This document shows positions 41,490 through 47,190 of a stretch of 47,190 nt of DNA, piece by piece. The notes under the pieces were generated by a model. The model was given only the letters and a program-made list of their open reading frames with translations, ran no database searches and had not been told where the DNA came from. Location of the stretch: positions 1 to 47,190 of the forward strand of contig DASSOY010000012.1 in assembly GCA_035700025.1 (NCBI GenBank), written 5' to 3'. Source of the DNA: Bacillales bacterium (GTDB lineage Bacteria > Bacillota > Bacilli > Bacillales > DASSOY01). Each line of letters opens with the position of its first letter. Position 1 is the stretch's first letter. The translations under genes were made by a program, and so were the position numbers.

Positions 41490-41748
41490 GGCCATCATCC
41501 TCCATTGGGGAAAAAGCTTGCCCCGCGATTCGTGCGGCTGAGTCTCCGGCATTTAATTCTTCCAAAAACATTTCCCAGTGCGGGGAGTTGGCGGCAGCCA
41601 AAATTAATCGTTGTAACGCATCCAGTTGTCGAATATCGTAAATCGCATCAACGACGCCGGACGGTTGACGGCCAAACCGCATATGTAACAGGGCAAGCAA
41701 ATCTTCGCGGTCTTCGACGAGCATGGCATCTTGTTCAATCGGAAACAT
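41473..41748 (-). CDS. Small DUF4351-like protein overlapping narG
   Basis: This 91-residue protein carries a pattern like the C-terminal DUF4351 region of Rpn-family proteins: LLALLHMRFGRQPSGVVDAI followed by LDALQRLILAAANSPHWEMF. Here it stands alone. Its last bases overlap the start of narG, so it is cotranslated. The ribosome site is weak. DUF4351 parts are thought to mediate protein contacts; a link to NarG assembly is a guess from position. Confidence 0.6.
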   Translation of the reverse strand: MFPIEQDAMLVEDREDLLALLHMRFGRQPSGVVDAIYDIRQLDALQRLILAAANSPHWEMFLEELNAGDSAARIAGQAFSPMEDDGRELEG

Positions 41749-41768
41749 GAGGACCCAGCCTTTCGATG

Positions 41769-42065
41769 TTATGGTTTAATGTTGCTGTAGTAACTTTCAA
41801 TGAGAACTTCTTTACAATGCTTCAATGTATTTTTATAAAATTTTCCGAGGGCGGCGCTCGGGGTTTTCGCGTTTTTCTTTTCGATAAAAAAAGAACGCGT
41901 ATGCTCGAAGCGTTCCCCGTAGGCAAGCCTAATCCGCAACCGTGACGGCTCTTCGACAGCGATCGCCTCGACGTCAAACGAATGAAGATTTTCCGCCTTC
42001 AGCGCTTCATTTAACGGCTCGTACAGATCCGGAGCACAAAACCGCAACGGCTTTTCTTTGTGCAT
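41769..42065 (-). CDS. Unknown nar-linked protein
   Basis: This 98-residue soluble protein is not recognised. It is rich in charged residues (PLNEALKAENLHSFDVEAIA) and has one Cys near each end (RFCAP and KHCKE). The ATG has AAAGGAAGATAAAGC upstream. It is three bases from the preceding hemerythrin-like gene and 20 from the next, so it belongs to the nar operon. No function can be assigned. Confidence 0.7.
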   Translation of the reverse strand: MHKEKPLRFCAPDLYEPLNEALKAENLHSFDVEAIAVEEPSRLRIRLAYGERFEHTRSFFIEKKNAKTPSAALGKFYKNTLKHCKEVLIESYYSNIKP

Positions 42066-42068
42066 GCT

Positions 42069-42491
42069 TTATCTTCCTTTCGCCGCGATTAATGACTCTT
42101 CATCGTCGTTATGAATCTCATCGACGAGAATCATCGCTTGGAATCTTGCGTGAATCCGCTTAAGGTCATCCTTTTGCGTCAAAGCCGCCTTAATCTCACG
42201 CAATAACCGCCGCATCAACTCGTGATCCCTTGTCAGCTCACTAACGGCCCGTCTCGCCTTCGGCGATTGTTTCGCCAACTCCCGGTACAAGCCTTCTTCT
42301 TCCGTTTGCGCATGTGCCAACGTTCTTGTTTCCCAATGCTCAACAAGCACGCAGGCAATTTGGACGGCCCGGTCGTCTCGTGAATGTTCCGTTTCTTTGC
42401 CGAGAAGCTCGGTGAGCTCCCTCGCCTCATCCAAAGCCGCTTCATGAATGGCCGCATGGCTGTCCTTTTTCTTCAGTGCCGGTCCTGACAT
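42069..42491 (-). CDS. Hemerythrin-like protein at the head of the nar operon
   Basis: This 140-residue helical protein has the His/Glu spacing of HHE-type hemerythrin bundles: HAAIHEAALDEA, VEHWETRTLAHAQTEEEGLY, TRDHELMRRLL and VDEIHNDDEESLI. It would hold a di-iron site for oxygen or nitric oxide binding or iron storage. The family call is moderately sure. It is the first gene before the narG cluster, downstream of a terminator, and no clear promoter or Fnr box was found before it. Confidence 0.72.
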   Translation of the reverse strand: MSGPALKKKDSHAAIHEAALDEARELTELLGKETEHSRDDRAVQIACVLVEHWETRTLAHAQTEEEGLYRELAKQSPKARRAVSELTRDHELMRRLLREIKAALTQKDDLKRIHARFQAMILVDEIHNDDEESLIAAKGR

Positions 42492-42564
42492 TTTTTATCA
42501 CATCCCATTAACATTTTCGTCCACATTTGGTTCGTTTATACGGACGCTCCGTGATTGGCGTGCA

Positions 42565-42607
42565 AAGAAAAAAGCGTTCATGAGCTAACCATCGCTCACA
42601 AACGCTT
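42565..42607 (-). terminator. Terminator after the cytochrome c gene
   Basis: AAGCGTT pairs with AACGCTT and an inner GAGC with GCTC, with two mismatches between, followed by a T-rich tract on the minus strand. Read-through into the nar operon is possible. Confidence 0.7.
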
Positions 42608-42612
42608 TTCCA

Positions 42613-42969
42613 TTACTTATGGCCGGCTAACCAAGACGCGACAAGCTTCGCATCGTCGCCCTCAATAAGGCCGCCCGGCATGGCGCCTCCGCCGTTTTTG
42701 ATTTGCGCCAAAATTTCTTTCTCGGACAGCTGGCTGCCGATGTTTTTGAGCGCCGGTCCCATTCCTCCCTCTAAATTAGCGCCGTGGCAAGACGCGCAAT
42801 TTTGTTGGAAGATTTCTCTCGCCTGGTTCGAGTCGACTTGACCGGCAGACGATTCGCCTTCTCCGCTGCCGCTGCTGCCTGTTTTACCAGATTCTCCGTC
42901 TCCGCCGCCGCAAGCGGACAAGCCTAACACTAACGCTAAGATGAGGCTGAATAACAGACCCCTTTTCAT
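42613..42969 (-). CDS. Lipoprotein cytochrome c (c-551/CccB type)
   Basis: This 118-residue class I cytochrome c is anchored by an N-terminal lipid (lipobox GLSACG, Cys 20). A flexible Gly/Ser-rich linker at about residues 21-45 follows. The heme motif CASCH is at 58-62, and the axial Met is in GGAMPGG near residue 97. Such cytochromes carry electrons on the outer face of Gram-positive membranes. It has its own perfect Fnr-type promoter and a terminator, so it is a single-gene anaerobic unit. Its partner is unknown; a nitrite or NO reductase outside the window is possible. Confidence 0.95.
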   Translation of the reverse strand: MKRGLLFSLILALVLGLSACGGGDGESGKTGSSGSGEGESSAGQVDSNQAREIFQQNCASCHGANLEGGMGPALKNIGSQLSEKEILAQIKNGGGAMPGGLIEGDDAKLVASWLAGHK

Positions 42970-42994
42970 CCAATCCCTCCCATCGTTCGCCTTG

Positions 42995-43037
42995 ATTATA
43001 TAAAATTTAAACCGTCGTAATGGTGATTTGCATCACA
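42995..43037 (-). promoter_or_regulatory. Fnr-type class II promoter of the cytochrome c gene
   Basis: The box reads TGTGA-N6-TCACC on the minus strand (43037-43022). A perfect TATAAT at 43000-42995 fixes a start near 42988, with the box centred at -41.5. Confidence 0.82.
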
Positions 43038-43073
43038 CGAAGCAGGAATTCGATAATTTCTGCCGTGGATGCC

Positions 43074-43538
43074 TTAATTATTCTCAGTTTTGTTATGGTT
43101 CATATGAAAATACGGCGCCAGCTTCTCCAGCTGTTGTTCGGATAACGTGTCTTCGATCATCGGAAAGATGATTCGTTCTTCTTTCCTGACGTGGGCCTCG
43201 AGAATCACGCCAAGTTCATTCAGCTTCTTTAATTCCGGTTCCGGTGAATCAAAAATTTCCTGAATGCGCGCCCGGATTTTGACATGTTCCGTCAGCATCT
43301 CATGAATGATCGGCTGGTCGACTGACGCAAAGCGGGCAAAGGCCGGCAGCAAAATCTCTTCCTCCTCGCGAAAGTGCTCCTGACCGCCGGGCGTCCAAAA
43401 ATGTTTTAAAGCTTCGCGCACTTCTTCCGCGCTTTCCACGCTCTTCTCGGTCCCGGCCCGCTTTAACTTTAAGGCGGCAACGAGCGCATGATGATGGTGA
43501 TGGGACAATGGATGCAACACCTTATGCCTCTTCCTCAC
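43074..43538 (-). CDS. Hemerythrin-domain protein
   Basis: This 154-residue four-helix protein has a full set of likely di-iron ligands: LSHHHHHALV, EHFREEEEILLPAF, LTEHVKIRARI and LEAHVRKEERIIFPMIE. Such proteins bind O2 or NO or help Fe-S repair. It overlaps the end of the preceding membrane-protein gene by 17 bases, so it is cotranslated with it in the second nar operon. A C-terminal tail rich in His and Asn is not conserved in type. Confidence 0.9.
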   Translation of the reverse strand: MRKRHKVLHPLSHHHHHALVAALKLKRAGTEKSVESAEEVREALKHFWTPGGQEHFREEEEILLPAFARFASVDQPIIHEMLTEHVKIRARIQEIFDSPEPELKKLNELGVILEAHVRKEERIIFPMIEDTLSEQQLEKLAPYFHMNHNKTENN

Positions 43539-44571
43539 GGAATCGGACCTCCCTTCTCAGTCGGTACGTATATTCTTTAATTACCAATAAAATTTCATTG
43601 ACCAATAAGAGCAAGACGATCCATGGAAGTACCTCGAGCAACAAGGTGCGTATGCCGTAAAGAAATCCGCCGGGCGCAATCGGTAATGCACGGGTAAACG
43701 CGAAAAACATTCCGAAAGTAAAGATTCTCGACCATTGTGTCGTATGGTATTCGCCGAATCCTTTCACGGCGCCGAAAGCCCGTACCCGGAGCTTGAGTCG
43801 TATGCATTCCAATGTTTCGACTACAATAAAGCCGAAGGCCACCCAAAGCCAAATCGGTATCCATAAATTTGGCAGTACGCCGGTCGTGATGGCGGCGAGG
43901 CCGGTGATTGACATAGCACCGTGCAAAATACAGTTGGACGGCAGCCAATCGTGAATGAGCTCGTTCCGGCCGAGACGGCGAAACCGGTAGATGATGAGTG
44001 CAAAGCCGATCATGTAAAAGAAGACGCCTAAACTGACGAGCAAAGCATTGATCGTGTCGCTAAAAACAGCGAAGACATTATGAACAAGGAGCACGATGGA
44101 CTGCGTGCTCACTGTCGATAGCAGTAAAACCCCGTGTACGCGGTTCACGTAAGGCGCTCGAAACATATGGTGAAACGTAACGAGACAAAGAACCACATAA
44201 CCGAGCCAGAGCACGATATTGAAGAGTGCCAACGATTCGAGAAAAACGCGCCAGGCGGGGGAATGTTTGACAAGAACGTTCCCGAGTACGGACGTTCCGG
44301 CGATCCACGTGCCGATCGCAAAACGATTTAAAGGATTTTTCAAATGGCGATCGACAAAGGCCCCGTTAAGGACGCTGTAAAAAAATCCGAGCATGATCCC
44401 CGACCAAATGACGAGCAGGCCGATCGAGGCAGCTTTTTCGAGCGGAATGAGAAACCGAATGCGATCCATGGAGCCGAAAATGAAAATGCCTATGCCCATG
44501 ACAATGGCGCCGGAAGCGGTGTCGGTGCCGTTAGGCAAAAACCGCTCCCGGGAGAATAACTGTCTGTTCAT
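43522..44571 (-). CDS. Ten-helix membrane protein, possible TDT/SLAC1-type channel
   Basis: This 349-residue protein has about ten helices. The pattern LSTVSTQSIVLLVHNVF and WLPSNCILHGAMSITGLAAI resembles the tellurite-resistance/dicarboxylate transporter and SLAC1 anion-channel family. The ATG at 44571 (AAGGAAG upstream) is preferred to a much longer frame that runs through narI. It follows narI of the second cluster by 52 bases. An anion-channel role in nitrate or nitrite movement would fit but is inferred. Confidence 0.6.
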   Translation of the reverse strand: MNRQLFSRERFLPNGTDTASGAIVMGIGIFIFGSMDRIRFLIPLEKAASIGLLVIWSGIMLGFFYSVLNGAFVDRHLKNPLNRFAIGTWIAGTSVLGNVLVKHSPAWRVFLESLALFNIVLWLGYVVLCLVTFHHMFRAPYVNRVHGVLLLSTVSTQSIVLLVHNVFAVFSDTINALLVSLGVFFYMIGFALIIYRFRRLGRNELIHDWLPSNCILHGAMSITGLAAITTGVLPNLWIPIWLWVAFGFIVVETLECIRLKLRVRAFGAVKGFGEYHTTQWSRIFTFGMFFAFTRALPIAPGGFLYGIRTLLLEVLPWIVLLLLVNEILLVIKEYTYRLRREVRFREEEA

Positions 44572-44623
44572 CGGAACGACTTCCTTCTTTTCTAAACTCG
44601 GGACGGATGAGAATCCGTTAAGG

Positions 44624-45313
44624 CTACCGTCTGCCATATTGGGTGCGTGAACGGTACTGCAGCGGTCTCCGGAACGGGTAGCGAACCGGCGCACTCCAAA
44701 AGTGGATGAGACGCGTGAACGGTGAAATGCCAATTAAGGTAAACGTAGAGATGACATGAATTTTTAAAATCATCGGGACATCGCGCATCAAATACGCGTC
44801 CGGATTCAGCGTAAACAAACTGCGGAACCAAGGTCCGACGGTCGTTCGATACTCATACGTTCCAACGAGGTTGTTGTATCCGATCGTCATGAGGTCCCCT
44901 AGAGTAACGACGATGAACAACATGAGCAATGCCACTAAATCAGGCGTACTAGAATTGCGGCGAACCCTTTTAATACCGATGCGGCGGATCAACAAGATGA
45001 CAATACCGATCCATGTGACGACGCCGGCAAGGCCGCCGAGTCCTTCAGCAAGCACGTGGTGGTAAAATTCATCCGGGATACCGATCCAATGGTAAAACGA
45101 CAACGGAACAATTAAGCCGAGAAAGTGGCCGCCGAAAACGGCGAGAATTCCGATGTGAAACATTAAACTGCCGATTTTCAGCCACTTTTTTTCCAACAAT
45201 TCACTGGACCGCGACCCCCAGCCAAGCTGTCCGTAATGATACCGAAAAAACAATCCGACGACGAGCATGAACAACGAAATGTAAGGATACACAATCCATA
45301 AATATTCTTCCAC
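44624..45313 (-). CDS. narI: Nitrate reductase gamma subunit, second copy (NarI)
   Basis: This 229-residue, five-helix cytochrome b is homologous to the NarI at 35002. It keeps the heme His segments LMFHIGILAVFGGHFLG and IHVISTFTLIGISPFTRLIHFW, plus EYRTTVGPWFRSLF. Sequence between the copies differs throughout, so they are old paralogues or were acquired separately. It is 12 bases from narJ and is followed by a membrane protein and a hemerythrin. Confidence 0.96.
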   Translation of the reverse strand: MEEYLWIVYPYISLFMLVVGLFFRYHYGQLGWGSRSSELLEKKWLKIGSLMFHIGILAVFGGHFLGLIVPLSFYHWIGIPDEFYHHVLAEGLGGLAGVVTWIGIVILLIRRIGIKRVRRNSSTPDLVALLMLFIVVTLGDLMTIGYNNLVGTYEYRTTVGPWFRSLFTLNPDAYLMRDVPMILKIHVISTFTLIGISPFTRLIHFWSAPVRYPFRRPLQYRSRTQYGRR

Positions 45314-45325
45314 AGCTTTCTCCCC

Positions 45326-45907
45326 CTATCCGAACGGAAGCGGATACGGCATTTCTCCTTGATCCGCCTCTTCCCTGTCGGGAAACTGTTGGTCGCCAGG
45401 CGCCGGCAACAACTCAGCGATAGCCGTGAAAACAAGCTGATACGGACTATCAACATCAAGATGATCCAAGATTCTTGCTACGCATTTCGCCAATCGCTCT
45501 TTGACGGGATTCGTTTTTTCTTCATTGTCGCAAACTGCAAGAAATTCGAACAACAGCGGCAAATAATCCGGCAATTCCTCCCCAAGTTGTTCAAATCCTT
45601 CACTCGCGAGTAAAATGCGCAAGTTGATGAACGCGTTCCCACGGGCACGGTTATCGCCGTACTCGTGGGCCGTCAAATAAAGACACGTCGATTCGCTGAA
45701 GTCGAACACGTTCACATAATGGTGTTTCAATGCTTCATATCCCATTTCACGCATACCGGCAATCGCCTGTATCAAATGCTCGGACACGGACTCGTTTTCA
45801 ATGTGTCGTGCTGCATCGAGCGCTTCGTCAAGCGCATGCCATACATCGTTTTCTGGGTATCCGATCAATACAGATGCGAGTTTCAATGCTTCTTGGTCCG
45901 ACATCAA
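45326..45907 (-). CDS. narJ: Nitrate reductase assembly chaperone, second copy (NarJ)
   Basis: This 193-residue chaperone has the signature LYLTAHEYGDNRARGNAFI and an acidic tail ending EMPYPLPFG. It is clearly related to, but divergent from, the NarJ at 35712. Four bases separate it from the narH stop, showing tight coupling. It should serve the NarGH encoded beside it. Confidence 0.94.
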   Translation of the reverse strand: MMSDQEALKLASVLIGYPENDVWHALDEALDAARHIENESVSEHLIQAIAGMREMGYEALKHHYVNVFDFSESTCLYLTAHEYGDNRARGNAFINLRILLASEGFEQLGEELPDYLPLLFEFLAVCDNEEKTNPVKERLAKCVARILDHLDVDSPYQLVFTAIAELLPAPGDQQFPDREEADQGEMPYPLPFG

Positions 45908-45911
45908 AGCG

Positions 45912-47190
45912 TCATCTCCTTCCCGTTGGCAAAAACGGTGAATTCCCTTCCGGAGGGGCGATATCTTCGAGGCTGCATGCCCCTTGGTCGTATTCCAGGT
46001 TTGTTTCTTCGTTTCTGTCGCCGGTCGGGATCACAAACCGCTCATTGTATTTCGCAACACTCAGCAAACGGGCCATTTCTTCGATTTGCCGAACGGTCAT
46101 TCCGGCTTCTTTTAACAATTGGCTGCTCTCTAAATCTCCAACCGTGCGATTGCGCATGTGCGCGCGCATCGCCGTAAGCTTTAATAGTACTTTGCGAATG
46201 ACACTGACATCACCGGCGGAAAGAATGCTCGCCAAATATTCCATCGGTATGCGCATATCATCAACAGCCGGAATATAGGCATCCGTTTTCAACGCATCCT
46301 CGTTCGTAATGTGATTCATGATCGGGCTGAGCGGCGGCACGTACCAAACCATGGGAAGCGTACGGTACTCTGGATGAAGCGGCAAGGCGATTTTCCAATC
46401 GCAGGCCATTTTGTAGACCGGCGAATTTTGCGCTCCTTCAATCCACTTTTCTGAGATGCCTGCTTTCCTTGCTTCTTCAATGACTTCTGGATCATGCGGG
46501 TCAAGGAAAACCGAAAGCTGGGATTCGTATAACTCTTTCTCATCCTCAACGGAGGCAGCTTCTCTCACCCGGTCCGCGTCATACAACATGACACCGAGAT
46601 AACGAATGCGTCCGACGCACGTTTCTGAACAAATCGTCGGCATACCCGCTTCAATTCTCGGATAACAAAAATTGCATTTCTCAGCTTTGTGAGAGTTCCA
46701 GTTGAAATACACTTTTTTGTAAGGGCAAGCCGACACGCAGAAGCGCCAGCCTCTGCAAGCCTCTTGATCAACGAGTACGACGCCGTCTTCGTCCCGTTTA
46801 TAAATGGCACCTGACGGACAAGCAGCCACACACGAAGGATTCAAACAATGTTCACAGATGCGCGGCAAGTACATCATGAATGTTTTTTCATATTCATAGG
46901 CAATGTGCTGGCCGAGTTCCTTCATATTTGGATCGCGCGGCGCGATTTCACTGCCGCCTGCCAGGTCGTCATCCCAGTTCGGCCCCCATTCCGGTTGATC
47001 GATAAATTCGTCGGTCAATACGGACTTTGGACGTGCCACCGGCTGATGTTTCTTTTTCGGACTGTTAATAAGACTTTCATAGTCGTAGGTCCACGGTTCA
47101 TAGTAATCTTCAATCGTCGGCAAATCCGGATTGTAAAAGATGTTTGCCAGTTTTGAGATGGCGCCGCCGGACTTTAATCGCAGTTTTCCG
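45912..47190 (-). CDS. narH: Nitrate reductase beta subunit, second copy (NarH), 5' end outside window
   Basis: The frame stays open to the right edge, so the gene begins beyond it. The visible 425 residues cover the three later Cys groups: CEHCLNPSCVAAC, CRGWRFCVSAC and CNFCYPR...CSETCVG. The extreme N-terminus with the first cluster is missing. A TTG at 47123 lies inside the conserved region and is not a start. It is very similar to NarH at 36314. narG of this cluster is expected just past the edge. Confidence 0.96.
   Translation of the reverse strand, partial: GKLRLKSGGAISKLANIFYNPDLPTIEDYYEPWTYDYESLINSPKKKHQPVARPKSVLTDEFIDQPEWGPNWDDDLAGGSEIAPRDPNMKELGQHIAYEYEKTFMMYLPRICEHCLNPSCVAACPSGAIYKRDEDGVVLVDQEACRGWRFCVSACPYKKVYFNWNSHKAEKCNFCYPRIEAGMPTICSETCVGRIRYLGVMLYDADRVREAASVEDEKELYESQLSVFLDPHDPEVIEEARKAGISEKWIEGAQNSPVYKMACDWKIALPLHPEYRTLPMVWYVPPLSPIMNHITNEDALKTDAYIPAVDDMRIPMEYLASILSAGDVSVIRKVLLKLTAMRAHMRNRTVGDLESSQLLKEAGMTVRQIEEMARLLSVAKYNERFVIPTGDRNEETNLEYDQGACSLEDIAPPEGNSPFLPTGRR

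Noticed and set aside
1..47190. tRNA, rRNA, CRISPR arrays, prophage or intact insertion sequences
   Set aside because: No cloverleaf, regular spaced repeat, phage gene block or transposase was seen in reading the window.

Overview
The window reads as chromosomal DNA of an endospore-forming, facultatively anaerobic member of the Bacillales (Bacillaceae-like). The evidence is a YunB-type sporulation gene, a tiny YjcZ-type protein, a pair of CotF-like coat genes, a Bacillus-type Fnr with its iron-sulfur ligands at the C-terminus, a qoxABCD quinol oxidase operon with ctaA, strong AGGAGG ribosome sites and frequent GTG/TTG starts. No rRNA, tRNA, CRISPR array, prophage or intact insertion sequence was seen.

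Left part (1-21.4 kb): unlinked metabolic and stress genes, many oxidative. They include an aldo/keto reductase, a VOC protein, a manganese catalase interrupted by one in-frame TAA, a small lipoprotein gene broken by a frameshift, a propeller lipoprotein, a formylglycine-generating enzyme with a Cys-type sulfatase as its likely client, and an NAD(P)H oxidoreductase that appears to start at CTG. An OsmC-family gene has UGA exactly where the catalytic cysteine belongs, followed by a possible SECIS-like hairpin, so it is a selenoprotein candidate. Then come a NERD protein, yunB, a DMT permease, a lipoprotein alkaline phosphatase, an MFS pump, an ECF sigma/anti-sigma pair, a CYP152 peroxygenase, coat genes and a sugar-dehydrogenase-like propeller.

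Right part (21.5-47.2 kb): an anaerobic respiration island organised around fnr. Seven promoters carry a (T/A/C)GTGA-N6-TCAC-type box. In six of them a -10-like hexamer begins at exactly the same distance, corresponding to a box centred at about -41.5; in the seventh it is one base off. They stand before a DUF2249/membrane-protein/MIP18/UbiA operon, qoxABCD-ctaA, ric (scdA), fnr itself, a HemQ/chlorite-dismutase family gene (or the divergent ispH), a third DUF2249 gene, and a lipoprotein cytochrome c. Two nitrate reductase clusters follow on the minus strand: narGHJI complete, and narHJI whose narH runs off the right edge. They are interleaved with two hemerythrin-like proteins, a probable anion channel and small unknown proteins.

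Together the right part encodes nitrate respiration (NarGHI with NarJ), an oxidase for return to oxygen, heme supply and heme-dependent protection, and several di-iron or Fe-S repair proteins suited to nitric oxide stress. The most unusual observations are the UGA-containing OsmC gene, the HemQ-like protein carrying a chlorite-dismutase-type distal arginine, the Fnr promoter series that draws in DUF2249 proteins, and the uncharacterised six-gene Fnr-linked operon at 21.6-24.9 kb.
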